From Marisimplicoccus framensis_A (GTDB lineage: Bacteria > Bacteroidota > Bacteroidia > Flavobacteriales > Flavobacteriaceae): a DNA stretch of 45,613 nucleotides. This document shows positions 15,984-25,199 of this stretch, in pieces; positions within the stretch are counted from its first letter, which is position 1; every line of letters starts with the position of its first letter. Below the pieces are notes generated by a model. The model made no database searches. It was not told the DNA's origin and saw only the letters and a list, made by a program, of their open reading frames with translations. The position numbers and the translations under genes were made by a program. Where the stretch lies: contig JBELLF010000003.1 of NCBI GenBank assembly GCA_042088875.1, positions 1 to 45,613 on the forward strand. Direction: 5' to 3'.

Positions 15984-17593
15984 TCCGATGGAGGATTATA
16001 TCCAGAGCCTTTAACAAATCTTCCAGGGAAATTACCGGTATGATCTCCGTTAGATAATACTTGAACTCCATTTACAAAAACATGTTCAACTCCTTCAGCA
16101 AATTGTAAGGGGTCTTCAAACGTTGCTTTATCCTGAATTTTATCAGGATCAAAAACAACAATATCTGCAAAATATCCAATCCTTAAATATCCTCTATTTT
16201 TAATTCCAAGATTATCAGAAGGAAATCCGGATAATCTTTTAATTGCCTCTTCCATTGAAATTAATTTCTCCTCTCTTACATATTTCCCTAGAACTCTTGC
16301 AAAACTTCCAAAAGCTCTTGGGTGAGTTATAAAATCTTTTGATATATCTGAATAGGAACCTGCATCTGAATCAAATGAAACCCATGGAAGCATTATTTTT
16401 TTTCTGACATTATCTTCTGACATGCTAAAATAAATACACTGTATTCTGCTTCCATCCTCAATTATAAGATTTACAATTGCTTCTTCAGGAGTCTCACCTC
16501 TAAGTTCTGCAGCCTCAGCAATCGTCATACCTCTATACTTATTAGACATAGATTGTTTGTTAAATCCTACCATTAAAATATCTTCGGGTGGCTGTTCTGA
16601 AAGTTCTTTTCTTATATCCATAAAAAGCCTTTCTCTTATATCTGGCCTCTTCATTCGGTTAATCCATGCTTGCCTTCCTCCTTCCTGAACCCAGGTAGGT
16701 ATAACTCCAGTTAATCCAGTTGATGATGCTGGATATGTATACATATCTGCAGTTATTTTTAGACCACTTTCTCTTGCTTTTTCAACCTTCTTTATAACTG
16801 AATCTAATAGATGCCAATTTGGTTTTCTTGAAGCTTTAAGGTGATATATCTGAGAGGGTATGTTTGCTCTTTCAGCAATCTCAAGCAATTCGTCTACTGC
16901 CTCTAAAACTCTTGAATCTTCATTTCTCATGTGAGATATATAACTGCCACCATAAGATGATGCAATTTTTGATAATTCAACTAACTCATCTGTATCAGCA
17001 TAATCTCCAGGAGCGTATATTAATGATGATCCGATACCCATTGCACCTTCTTCCATAGCAATTCTTACAATATTCTTCATCGAATCAATTTCATCTGCTG
17101 TAGCCTTTCTGTTAGCAAAACCAATTTCTTGAATTCTTACTGTAGCAGCACCTAGATATGAGGCAATATTTGTTGAAACTCCACTTTGTTCAAGCTCTTC
17201 CATAGCTTCTCCAAATCCGACAAAATTATTGTTTTCTATGGATCCTTTTGGACCAGGAGATGTACCTTCTCCAAAAACCTCAAGTGTAACACCCTGTTTT
17301 AGATCACTAAGAGATCTTCCATCTTGCATTAAAGTATTATATCCCCAACTAAGCATATTTACAAAACCAGGTGAAATAATTTTATTAGAAGCATCTATTG
17401 TATCTTTTGCAATGAAATTCTGTTTTTTGCCAACATAAAAAATAGTATCATTTTTAACTGCAATATTTCCAACAAAACCTTTTTTACCTGACCCATCATG
17501 AATAGTACCACCAGTAATTAAGACATCAACATCATAAGTATTATTTGTGCAAGAAAGAGCTAAAAAAATAATTGCAAATAGAAATTTTTTCAT
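15980..17593 (-). CDS. D-aminoacylase-like amidohydrolase lipoprotein
   Basis: A 537-residue protein with a lipoprotein leader ending in LALSC (Cys15), so it should act outside the inner membrane. The amidohydrolase frame is visible: VDVLITGGTIHDGSG, DTIDASNKIISPGFVN, SYISHMRNED, QIYHLKAS, and the catalytic Asp in WVSFDSDAGSY. The strand-1 HxH metal motif expected after PGF reads NMLSWGYN (about residues 79-86). The segment that holds the metal-ligand Cys in D-aminoacylase reads EVFGEG. It therefore belongs to an altered subfamily and may act on a different N-acyl or D-amino acid compound. It overlaps the phosphatase gene and the small membrane gene by 4 nt each. Confidence 0.85.
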   Translation of the reverse strand: MKKFLFAIIFLALSCTNNTYDVDVLITGGTIHDGSGKKGFVGNIAVKNDTIFYVGKKQNFIAKDTIDASNKIISPGFVNMLSWGYNTLMQDGRSLSDLKQGVTLEVFGEGTSPGPKGSIENNNFVGFGEAMEELEQSGVSTNIASYLGAATVRIQEIGFANRKATADEIDSMKNIVRIAMEEGAMGIGSSLIYAPGDYADTDELVELSKIASSYGGSYISHMRNEDSRVLEAVDELLEIAERANIPSQIYHLKASRKPNWHLLDSVIKKVEKARESGLKITADMYTYPASSTGLTGVIPTWVQEGGRQAWINRMKRPDIRERLFMDIRKELSEQPPEDILMVGFNKQSMSNKYRGMTIAEAAELRGETPEEAIVNLIIEDGSRIQCIYFSMSEDNVRKKIMLPWVSFDSDAGSYSDISKDFITHPRAFGSFARVLGKYVREEKLISMEEAIKRLSGFPSDNLGIKNRGYLRIGYFADIVVFDPDKIQDKATFEDPLQFAEGVEHVFVNGVQVLSNGDHTGNFPGRFVKGSGYNPPSE

Positions 17594-18642
17594 TGATTAA
17601 CTATTTCAAACAATTTATTAAAAATTTCAGTATTATCATAAACACCCTTAAAGTTGTGGGCCTTATATCCAGAGCTAAAAACCGGAACCATAGTAGCAGT
17701 ATGACTTCCAGATACATATTTATTTTTAACCTTGGATTTTAATAAATCACCTCCTGTAATTGCAGCCCCTCCAGTCTCATGATCAGCAGTTATTACAACA
17801 AGTGTATTGTCATCATTATCGATAAAATCAAAAACTGTTTTAATTGTATTATCAAATTCAATCATCTCGCTATTCATGTGCTTAGGATCTTTATCATGAC
17901 CTCCCCAATCTATTTGAGCTGATTCAATAAGAAGAAAAAAGGGTTTATCCAGATTCTCTAATTTTTGAATTGTAGATTCAACCAGACTTGGTAAAGATGG
18001 CTCTCTACCTTTATGCTTTTCAATAGGGTCATCATAACTAGTTAAGTATCCAATTTTATTAGAATTATTATTCTTATATGTCTCAATACTGGTTGCAAAA
18101 AAATAGTCTTCCATCTCAGCTAGTAAATTTCTATTATCTGATCTATTATTAAAATATCTTTCACCTCCTCCAACAAAGAAATTTATTCCACTTTTTGCAA
18201 GCTGACTTGCAATATCTTCGTACTGATATCTACTTTTTACCTTTGAATAGTATGATGCAGGAGTTGCATGAACTATAGTAGAGGTAACTATTATTCCAGT
18301 TGAGTAGCCTAAATCTTTACAAATTTCTAAAATACTTTTTACTGGTTTATAATTATCATCCATTCCAACCACTCTATTTTTTGTTTTTACACCAGATGAC
18401 ATTGCAGTTCCAGCTGCAGCGGAATCAGTAATTAATTTGTCTGATGAGTGAGTCTTAATCAATCCAACATATTTGGATCTCTCCAAAGATGTATAATTAT
18501 TATTAGAGTACATTCCAGATGAAATTTGGGAAAGGCCCATACCATCTCCAATCATCATAATAATATTTGGTTTTTTTGAATTTTGACTTTGGACAGTAAA
18601 ACAACTTAAAGTAATTAAAAGAAAAAGGGTTTTTTTAATCAT
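17590..18642 (-). CDS. Alkaline phosphatase, secreted
   Basis: A 350-residue phosphatase of the PhoA fold with a Sec signal peptide (LFLLITLSCFTVQSQ). The sequence shows the metal ligand Asp33 in IGDGMG, the nucleophile Ser74 in TDSAAAGTAMSSGVKT, the metal ligands in IDWGGHDKD, and ADHETGG. It is shorter than the classical enterobacterial enzyme (about 450-470 residues) and lacks much of the C-terminal crown insert. It would release phosphate from organic esters in the periplasm, possibly alongside the GDPD lipoprotein. It is the first gene of a four-gene minus-strand operon in which every junction is a 4-nt overlap. Confidence 0.94.
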   Translation of the reverse strand: MIKKTLFLLITLSCFTVQSQNSKKPNIIMMIGDGMGLSQISSGMYSNNNYTSLERSKYVGLIKTHSSDKLITDSAAAGTAMSSGVKTKNRVVGMDDNYKPVKSILEICKDLGYSTGIIVTSTIVHATPASYYSKVKSRYQYEDIASQLAKSGINFFVGGGERYFNNRSDNRNLLAEMEDYFFATSIETYKNNNSNKIGYLTSYDDPIEKHKGREPSLPSLVESTIQKLENLDKPFFLLIESAQIDWGGHDKDPKHMNSEMIEFDNTIKTVFDFIDNDDNTLVVITADHETGGAAITGGDLLKSKVKNKYVSGSHTATMVPVFSSGYKAHNFKGVYDNTEIFNKLFEIVNQ

Positions 18643-18669
18643 AATGCAAAGTTAAATTTATATATCAGA

Positions 18670-19905
18670 TCATTGTAAAGTTTTTATTAATGAATCAATA
18701 ACTTTTCTGTTGTTTTTTTCATTTTCGTGTACATAGTCTAAATTGATTTTACCTAATTTTTTTTCTTTTTCTTTTTTAAGGCACAGTTCACTAAATACTT
18801 TTGAAAATTCATCAGAATTGTTGATTGATAATACACCACCTAAATCAATTAAATCTTCAGCCTCTTTAAATCCATAATATAAATTTCCTATTATAACTGG
18901 ACACGAAAAAACAGAAGGCTCTAGAATATTATGAAGACTATTTTTTGAAAAACCTCCACCTACATAACAAAAGTTTGCATATTTATAAATGTACCTAAGT
19001 TGACCAATTGAGTCAACAATTAATACCTTTTTTTGAAAGTCTTTTTCTTTTTTAAGGCATGATAGTTTGACACAAGAATTTCCAAAGATATGCTCTAACT
19101 CATTTATTTGTTTTTGAGATACTTCATGAGGTGCAATAATAGACTTAATATTACTGTTTATTATAGATTCTTTTATAATTTTTATATCTCTACTCCAGAC
19201 ACTTCCCGCAATAAAACATTTATTATTATCAATAAACTTTTCAATACTATCGATTCTTTTATTTTCATTTAGTGTTTTAATTACAGATGTAAATCTAGAG
19301 TCGCCTGATTTAACTACATTTTGGATGGAGTACTTACTAAGTATTAATTTCGAGTTATTGTCTTGAACAAAAAAATAGTCGATCATTTTTAGTCTATTTA
19401 AAAACCATTTACCAAAAATTCCAAAATGAAAATTTGACTGCTTAAATTTTGAAGAAACTGAATAAATAATTGAGTTATTCTCTTTTAATTCAGATATATA
19501 ATTAGGCCATAAATCATTTTTGATAATTACTGCAACTTTAGGATTCACATATTTAATAAACTTTTTAGAGTTATTTGACGAATCAACTGGCAAATAAGTA
19601 ATTGAATCCGCGTGCTCAAAATTTTTAACATTTTCATAGCCAGATGGTGAGAAAAATGTGACAAGAATTTTTAAGTTTTTGACTTTTATTTTTAATTCTT
19701 GAATAATTGGTTTAGCAATTTCAAATTCCCCTAGTGATGATACATGAAACCATATATTTTTTTCATTGGGATTAATCTCTTTTTTTAAAATTTTATAGGT
19801 ATTTTTTCTGCCTTCGTGAAATAGATCTATTTTTTTTGAAAATAATCTAAATGGTATGCTTAAAGCATTAATAGTAATGATAAATATTTCATAAATAATT
19901 TTCAC
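18670..19905 (-). CDS. waaA: 3-deoxy-D-manno-octulosonic acid transferase
   Basis: WaaA/KdtA adds Kdo to lipid IVA at the cytoplasmic face of the inner membrane. The 411-residue protein starts at a GTG, has an N-terminal hydrophobic anchor (IIYEIFIITINALSIPFRLF), and then the conserved WFHVSSLGEFE segment with the catalytic Glu. The C-terminal half carries YVGGGFSKNSLHNILEPSVFSCPVIIG, the donor-binding GT30 motif. It is in the same lipid A pathway as lpxK earlier in the window. It is divergent from the DegT aminotransferase gene, and their promoters lie within about 20 bp of each other. Confidence 0.95.
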   Translation of the reverse strand: MKIIYEIFIITINALSIPFRLFSKKIDLFHEGRKNTYKILKKEINPNEKNIWFHVSSLGEFEIAKPIIQELKIKVKNLKILVTFFSPSGYENVKNFEHADSITYLPVDSSNNSKKFIKYVNPKVAVIIKNDLWPNYISELKENNSIIYSVSSKFKQSNFHFGIFGKWFLNRLKMIDYFFVQDNNSKLILSKYSIQNVVKSGDSRFTSVIKTLNENKRIDSIEKFIDNNKCFIAGSVWSRDIKIIKESIINSNIKSIIAPHEVSQKQINELEHIFGNSCVKLSCLKKEKDFQKKVLIVDSIGQLRYIYKYANFCYVGGGFSKNSLHNILEPSVFSCPVIIGNLYYGFKEAEDLIDLGGVLSINNSDEFSKVFSELCLKKEKEKKLGKINLDYVHENEKNNRKVIDSLIKTLQ

Positions 19906-19918
19906 CAGTTCCTTTTTC

Positions 19919-19926
19919 CAAAAATA
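19919..19926 (-). promoter_or_regulatory. -7 box of waaA
   Basis: On the minus strand this reads TATTTTTG, an exact TAnnTTTG match, placing the transcript start about 8 nt before the GTG at 19905. The divergent box at 19933-19940 is only 6 bp away, so RNA polymerase binding at the two promoters is likely to be mutually exclusive. Confidence 0.5.
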
Positions 19927-19932
19927 CTTTTT

Positions 19933-19940
19933 TAATTTTG
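19933..19940 (+). promoter_or_regulatory. -7 box of the DegT aminotransferase gene
   Basis: TAATTTTG matches TAnnTTTG exactly. The predicted transcript start is at about 19945, 1-2 nt before the ATG at 19947. This decides the gene start: the in-frame TTG at 19938 lies inside the promoter box. The transcript would be leaderless or nearly so. Confidence 0.5.
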
Positions 19941-19946
19941 TTTTCG

Positions 19947-21077
19947 ATGAAAAAAATCAACATGGTTGACCTTAACGGTCAATATAGAAAAATTAGATGG
20001 CAGGTTAACAGAGAGATTAAAAAAGTAATTAAATCATCATCTTTTATAAACGGTCCCTCAGTTAAAGAATTTCAGAATAATTTACAGAACTTTTTAGGTA
20101 TTAGGCATGTAATTCCTTGTGCTAATGGTACAGATGCTCTTCAGGTTGCGTTAATGTCTCTTGAATTAAATAAAGGAGATGAGGTCATCACAACAAATTT
20201 CTCATTTGCATCAACTATAGAAGTAATTCTTCTTCTTGGATTAAAGCCTGTTGTTGTAGATATTGATCCAAAGACCTTTAATATAAATCCTAACTTAATT
20301 AAAGATAAAATCAGTGAAAAGACTAAAGCTATTATTCCAGTTCACCTATTTGGACAAACATGTAATATGGAAGAAATACTTGAAATAGCTAATAAACATA
20401 ATTTGTTTGTTATTGAGGATAATGCTCAAGCTTTAGGTTCAAAGTATAAATTTTCAAGCTCTGAAAAACAGATGGCTGGTACTATTGGAGATATTTCTAC
20501 TACATCTTTTTTTCCTTCAAAGAATTTAGGTTGTTACGGTGATGGAGGTGCAATAATGACAAACTCAGATAATCTAGCATACAAGATAAGAGGGTTGGTT
20601 AATCATGGTATGTATGAAAGATATTATCATGATGAGGTTGGTGTAAACTCTAGACTCGATTCTATTCAAGCTGCAATTTTAAATGTAAAGCTGAAGTATC
20701 TAAACAAATACAACAATAGCAGACAGGAATCTGCTAAATTATATAATGACAAGTTTGATAAGATTGAGCTTCTTGAGACTCCATTTGTTGAATCTGACCT
20801 TGATACTCATGTTTATCATCAGTACACCTTAAAGGTTAAAAATGGGATGAGAGATAAATTGGCTGAACATCTTTCAAAAAATAATATTCCATTTGGTATA
20901 TACTATCCCCTCGGATTTCATGAACAAAAGGCATATAAGCAAGAATTTATGTCTGACAATGACTTTCCAGTTACTAATCAAGTTAAAAATGAGGTGATTT
21001 CATTACCTATGCATACAGAGCTTTCAAAGAGACAGATAACTTATATCACAGATACTATTTCTAGTTTTTTTGAATAA
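19947..21077 (+). CDS. DegT/DnrJ/EryC1/StrS family aminotransferase
   Basis: A PLP-dependent sugar aminotransferase of 376 residues. Family landmarks are ANGTDALQVAL (cofactor phosphate binding), the VVDIDPKTFNI strand, PVHLFGQ, EDNAQALGS, and the Schiff-base Lys at about residue 192 in FFPSKNLGCYGDGGAI. Members transaminate keto sugars for lipopolysaccharide or O-antigen building blocks. The location next to waaA fits such a role, although the exact sugar cannot be read from sequence. The frame is open to a TTG at 19938, but I use the ATG because of the promoter box there. Confidence 0.92.
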   Translation: MKKINMVDLNGQYRKIRWQVNREIKKVIKSSSFINGPSVKEFQNNLQNFLGIRHVIPCANGTDALQVALMSLELNKGDEVITTNFSFASTIEVILLLGLKPVVVDIDPKTFNINPNLIKDKISEKTKAIIPVHLFGQTCNMEEILEIANKHNLFVIEDNAQALGSKYKFSSSEKQMAGTIGDISTTSFFPSKNLGCYGDGGAIMTNSDNLAYKIRGLVNHGMYERYYHDEVGVNSRLDSIQAAILNVKLKYLNKYNNSRQESAKLYNDKFDKIELLETPFVESDLDTHVYHQYTLKVKNGMRDKLAEHLSKNNIPFGIYYPLGFHEQKAYKQEFMSDNDFPVTNQVKNEVISLPMHTELSKRQITYITDTISSFFE

Positions 21078-21112
21078 TTATCCATTTCTTTTACTTTAGT
21101 AAAAAACTAAAC

Positions 21113-22384
21113 ATGAGAATAATACTTTTACTTCTGTCTGTATTGACAGCTTCAGCGCAAGACATATATATACACGCAGGAAAAATTTATGATACTAACT
21201 CTGGAAAATTAAGTTCAGAGAAAACTATTATAATTTCCGACAATATAATAAAGTCAATAGAAAATGGATATAAAGAAGCAAGTGAAGATGATATAAAGAT
21301 ATATGACTTAAAATCTAAAGTTGTGTTGCCAGGATTGATTGATTTCCATGTTCATATGGAGAGTCAATCAGGTGGTCAAGATAGATATGTAAGAAGATTT
21401 CAAGACAATAAGGCAGATGTAGCTTTTAGATCTTCGGTTATTGCAAAGAAGACTCTTATGTCAGGGTTTACATCAGTCCGAGATGTTGGGGGATCTGGTG
21501 TAAATATCTCATTAAGAAACGCTATTAATAATGGTGTTATTCCAGGCCCTAGAATTTTTACTTCAGGAAAAACAATTGCTACTACTGGTGGTCATGGCGA
21601 TAGGACAAATGGTTTTAGAGATGATCTTGTTGATGATCCAGGTCCTGAGCAGGGAGTTGTAAACTCTATTGCTGATGCTAGAAAGGCTGTCAGATATAGA
21701 TATAAAAATGGAGCTGATTTAATTAAAATTACTGCAACAGGAGGAGTAATGAGTTTAGCTAAAAATGGGCAAAACCCTCAATTTAATGAAGAAGTAATAA
21801 GAGAAATTATTAAAACCGCAGATGACTACGGTATGCATGTTGCAGCTCATGCTCATGGAGACGAAGGTATGTTTAGAGCTGTAAATGCAGGTGTTACTAC
21901 TATTGAACATGGATCAATTATGGCAGATAGAACAATGAGACTTATGAAAGAAAAACAAACTTATTTAGTCCCAACTATAAGTGCTGGTGAACATGTAGCT
22001 AAAATGGCTAAAATTCCTGGATATTATCCTGAAATAATAATACCTAAAGCCCTTGAAGTAGGAGTACAGAATAAAGCTACCACAAAAAAAGCCTATAAAA
22101 TGGGTGTTCCAATTGCCTTTGGAACTGATGCAGGTGTTTTTCCTCATGGAGATAATGCTGGAGAATTTGTTTACATGAAAGAAATTGGAATTCCAGCTGA
22201 GTATTCCTTAAACTCTGCAACAATAACAAACGCCAAACTATTGAATATGGAAAACCTTTTAGGCCAATTAAAGGAGGGATTTTATGCTGATATCATTGCA
22301 GTTGATGAAAGTCCTCTAGAAAATATTGCTACTTTAGAAAATGTAATTTTTGTTATGAAAGACGGTAAAGTCTATAAAAACTAA
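21113..22384 (+). CDS. Secreted amidohydrolase (imidazolonepropionase/prolidase-like)
   Basis: A 423-residue metal-dependent amidohydrolase with a Sec signal peptide (IILLLLSVLTASAQ, probable cleavage after residue 15). The full metal site is present: HVH (His79, His81), the carboxylatable Lys in LIKITATGG, His in HAHGDEG, His in IEHGS and Asp in FGTDAG. This group includes peptidases that cut Xaa-Pro or other dipeptide-like amides, and the substrate is not defined here. Compared with the D-aminoacylase-like lipoprotein, this one keeps a canonical metal centre. It shares its stop codon region with the convergent fabD. Confidence 0.9.
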   Translation: MRIILLLLSVLTASAQDIYIHAGKIYDTNSGKLSSEKTIIISDNIIKSIENGYKEASEDDIKIYDLKSKVVLPGLIDFHVHMESQSGGQDRYVRRFQDNKADVAFRSSVIAKKTLMSGFTSVRDVGGSGVNISLRNAINNGVIPGPRIFTSGKTIATTGGHGDRTNGFRDDLVDDPGPEQGVVNSIADARKAVRYRYKNGADLIKITATGGVMSLAKNGQNPQFNEEVIREIIKTADDYGMHVAAHAHGDEGMFRAVNAGVTTIEHGSIMADRTMRLMKEKQTYLVPTISAGEHVAKMAKIPGYYPEIIIPKALEVGVQNKATTKKAYKMGVPIAFGTDAGVFPHGDNAGEFVYMKEIGIPAEYSLNSATITNAKLLNMENLLGQLKEGFYADIIAVDESPLENIATLENVIFVMKDGKVYKN

Positions 22385-23253
22385 ATTTTTGATACTATTA
22401 CTTCAGGATTGATTTTTCTTATTAATCCCTGAAGAGTATTACCTGGCCCAACCTCAACAAATTCATTAATTCCATCGTTAACCATTTCATTTATACTCTG
22501 ACTCCAGAGTACTGCTCCAGTTAATTGACTTAATAGATTCATTTTGATTATTTCAGGGTCTATTACTGGCTTAGCACTAAAGTTTTGATAGATTTTACAA
22601 ATTGGGTTTCTAAATTCAGTCTTATCAATTCCGTATTTTAGCTCTTTCTTGGCTGACTCCATAAGATCTGAATGAAAAGCACCACTAACTGGAAGTATTA
22701 AAGCTCTTTTTGCGCCTCTCTCTTTAAGAATTTGGCAAGCTTTTTCAACTGCATTACATTCTCCAGAAATTACCAATTGACCTGGACAATTGTAATTAGC
22801 AGGTTTCACATTTTCACCTATTTCATTACAAACATCCTCAACAATTTTATTTTCTAGCCCTAAAATTGCTGCCATTGTTCCGTTAGTTTTTTGACAAGCT
22901 TCTTGCATAGCATTTGCTCTAATTGAGACTAACTTTAATCCATCCTCAAAACTTAATGCCTCAGATGAAACTAATGAAGAGAATTCACCAAGTGAATGTC
23001 CTGCACAAGCTTGAGGCTTAAACTCCTTTGAAGTAAGAGCAGATATTACAGAATGAATGAAAATTGAGGGTTGAGTAACTTTTGTTTGTAAAAGATCCTC
23101 AGGTGTTCCCTCAAACATTAAGTTGGTAATATTAAATCCTAAAATATCATTTGATTTATTAAATAAATTTCTAGACTCAGATATATTATCATAAATTTCT
23201 TTACCCATTCCAGGTTTCTGTGATCCTTGACCAGGAAAAACAAATGCTTTCAT
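22381..23253 (-). CDS. fabD: Malonyl-CoA:ACP transacylase
   Basis: FabD loads malonyl groups onto acyl carrier protein for fatty acid synthesis. In the 290 residues, FPGQGSQ opens the protein, the nucleophile is Ser87 in GHSLGE, and the partner His194 is in SGAFHSDLM. VEVGPGNTLQGL closes it. The length is typical. It is the last gene of a minus-strand cluster with folA, thyA and the bifunctional nuclease gene, with gaps of 0-2 nt. Confidence 0.97.
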   Translation of the reverse strand: MKAFVFPGQGSQKPGMGKEIYDNISESRNLFNKSNDILGFNITNLMFEGTPEDLLQTKVTQPSIFIHSVISALTSKEFKPQACAGHSLGEFSSLVSSEALSFEDGLKLVSIRANAMQEACQKTNGTMAAILGLENKIVEDVCNEIGENVKPANYNCPGQLVISGECNAVEKACQILKERGAKRALILPVSGAFHSDLMESAKKELKYGIDKTEFRNPICKIYQNFSAKPVIDPEIIKMNLLSQLTGAVLWSQSINEMVNDGINEFVEVGPGNTLQGLIRKINPEVIVSKI

Positions 23254-23254
23254 A

Positions 23255-23749
23255 TTATTTCCTTATGTATGTTAAAAAAGAATATTTTGTATTACTATCA
23301 TCATCTAAATAATTAACTAACTCGGTAGCAAGCTCAAATTTATCCATAGGGATGTCAGGGAAAAAAGCATCTCCTTGATAATCTTTATAAACCCTTGTTA
23401 ATTCTATCTTATCAACAAGATTAATTGTCTGCGAGTATATCTCCCCTCCGCCAATTATAAATGGTTGTAAATCCTCTCTACATACTTCTATAGCATATTC
23501 AATACTACTAAATACCTCAATACCTTCTGGAGAATAATCTTCATTCCTTGTAACAACAATATTTCTTCTGTTTGGTAATGGACTAGGTAAAGATTCAAAG
23601 GTCTTTCTGCCCATAATAACTGAATGACCTTGAGTCAACTTTTTAAATCTTTTTAAATCCTTTGGAATATTCCAAATCAACTTATTATCTAACCCAATAA
23701 CATTATTTGTTGAAGCTGCTGCGATAATTGTAAGTTCACTTTTAATCAT
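23255..23749 (-). CDS. folA: Dihydrofolate reductase
   Basis: It regenerates tetrahydrofolate with NADPH, which is needed because ThyA next door consumes methylene-tetrahydrofolate and releases dihydrofolate. The 164 residues show LTIIAAASTNNVIGLDNKLIWNIPKDL with the conserved substrate-binding acidic position, GRKTFESLP, the NADPH loop IIGGGEIYSQ and a typical C-terminal strand. It starts 2 nt after thyA ends, so the two are translated from one mRNA. Confidence 0.97.
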   Translation of the reverse strand: MIKSELTIIAAASTNNVIGLDNKLIWNIPKDLKRFKKLTQGHSVIMGRKTFESLPSPLPNRRNIVVTRNEDYSPEGIEVFSSIEYAIEVCREDLQPFIIGGGEIYSQTINLVDKIELTRVYKDYQGDAFFPDIPMDKFELATELVNYLDDDSNTKYSFLTYIRK

Positions 23750-23751
23750 AA

Positions 23752-24576
23752 TTAAACAGAAATCTTACCCTTTATTGATGGATGTGAATTATAATCTAAG
23801 ATTTCTATATCCTCATATTTAAAATCTTCAATTTTTTTTACAAGAGGGTTAAGTTTAAGTTTAGGTAATTTCATTGGTTCTCTTGTTAACTGAAGATCAA
23901 CTTGCTCTAAATGATTTAAATAAATATGAGTGTCACCAAATGAATGTATGAAATCTCCAACATCATATTCACATACTTGAGCTATCATATGAGTTAAAAG
24001 AGCATATGAAGCTATATTAAAGGGAACACCTAGAAATACATCTGCACTTCTCTGATACATTTGACAAGATAGTTTATTATTAGAAACATAAAACTGAAAA
24101 AATGCATGACATGGAGGTAAAGCTGCCTTTCCATTTTTAACATTATCACTAAATGATTTTGAACTGTCAGGAATAATATTTGGATTCCATGCTGTTACTA
24201 TCATTCTTCTACTTGAAGGATTATTTTTAAGTGAATTAATTACATCTTGGAGCTGGTCTATACCATCAGAATTCCAATTTCTCCATTGGTGCCCATAAAT
24301 AGGACCAAGATTTCCTTTTTTATCAGCCCATTCATCCCATATTGTTACACCATTTTCTTTAAGATACTTTATGTTTGTTTCACCATTTATAAACCATATA
24401 AGTTCATGTATTATAGATCTTAAATGCAGTTTCTTAGTAGTAACAAGAGGAAAACCTTCTTGAAGATTAAACCTCATTTGATATCCAAAAACACTAATTG
24501 TGCCAGTGCCAGTCCTGTCCTCTTTTTTTACTCCTTTTTCTTTTATGTGTTGAAGTAAATCTAAATATTGTTTCAT
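23752..24576 (-). CDS. thyA: Thymidylate synthase
   Basis: It converts dUMP to dTMP using methylene-tetrahydrofolate. The 274 residues contain DRTGTGTISVFG, the FPLVTTKKLHLRSIIHELIWFI segment, the catalytic Cys156 in LPPCHAFFQFYV, and the dUMP-binding RSADVFLGVPFNIASYALL. The start codon and the stop of the upstream nuclease gene share one base. Pairing with folA directly downstream is the common arrangement. Confidence 0.98.
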   Translation of the reverse strand: MKQYLDLLQHIKEKGVKKEDRTGTGTISVFGYQMRFNLQEGFPLVTTKKLHLRSIIHELIWFINGETNIKYLKENGVTIWDEWADKKGNLGPIYGHQWRNWNSDGIDQLQDVINSLKNNPSSRRMIVTAWNPNIIPDSSKSFSDNVKNGKAALPPCHAFFQFYVSNNKLSCQMYQRSADVFLGVPFNIASYALLTHMIAQVCEYDVGDFIHSFGDTHIYLNHLEQVDLQLTREPMKLPKLKLNPLVKKIEDFKYEDIEILDYNSHPSIKGKISV

Positions 24577-25199
24577 TATACCTTTTTTCTAAAATCTAAT
24601 TCATCTCTTAATCTAGCAGCTAATTCATAATCTTCATTTTGAATACTTTTTTCTAGCATCTTTCTAATATTTCTGGTAGAGATTTTTTTAATATCCTTAG
24701 TATTTTCACTTTTAGAATCAGTTGAACCAGATAAGTTATCCTTAAAAAAGTTTTCATCCGTAAGATTAATCCCATCTGAGAATCTTTTATCATCTTCAAA
24801 CCCTGCTTCATCTAAAATTTCTTTAGTAACAAAAATAGGAGCATTAAATCTAATTGATAAAGCAATAGCATCAGATGTCCTTGAATCAATTTTTACAACT
24901 TCACTATCTTTTTCACATACCATATTTGAATAGAAAACACCCTGGCTTAATTTATAAATTGTCACATGGTTTAAACTAATATCAAACTTATCAGCAAATC
25001 CTTTAAATAGTTCATGAGTGAGAGGCCTAGAAGTTTTATTTTTTTTTTCAAGTGCAATTGCTATCGATTGTGCTTCAAAGCCTCCTATTACAATAGGTAA
25101 TTTTTTATTGCCGTTAACTTCATCTAAAATTAATGCAAAGGCTCCAGAAGTATTATCACTATATGAAATTCCATGAATTTTTAACTCTATCAATTCCAT
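24576..25199 (-). CDS. Bifunctional nuclease family protein (DUF151) with UVR domain
   Basis: A 207-residue protein. The N-terminal about 135 residues are the BFN/DUF151 domain, with LPIVIGGFEAQSIAIAL, DSRTSDAIALSIRFNAPIFV and the usual DE-rich neighbourhood. A low-complexity Ser/Lys/Asp linker follows. The C-terminal about 40 residues form a UVR motif, RKMLEKSIQNEDYELAARLRDEL, as found in UvrB/UvrC. The domain pair is common in Bacteroidota and is thought to act on nucleic acids, but the precise role is not established. It leads the operon with thyA, folA and fabD. Confidence 0.9.
   Translation of the reverse strand: MELIELKIHGISYSDNTSGAFALILDEVNGNKKLPIVIGGFEAQSIAIALEKKNKTSRPLTHELFKGFADKFDISLNHVTIYKLSQGVFYSNMVCEKDSEVVKIDSRTSDAIALSIRFNAPIFVTKEILDEAGFEDDKRFSDGINLTDENFFKDNLSGSTDSKSENTKDIKKISTRNIRKMLEKSIQNEDYELAARLRDELDFRKKV

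Noticed and set aside
21089..21104. Palindrome TTTTACT-TT-AGTAAAA just before the amidohydrolase gene
   Set aside because: It is a perfect 7-bp inverted repeat, but it is AT-rich, has only a 2-nt centre and no second copy that I can find; it could be an operator or chance, so I do not call it.
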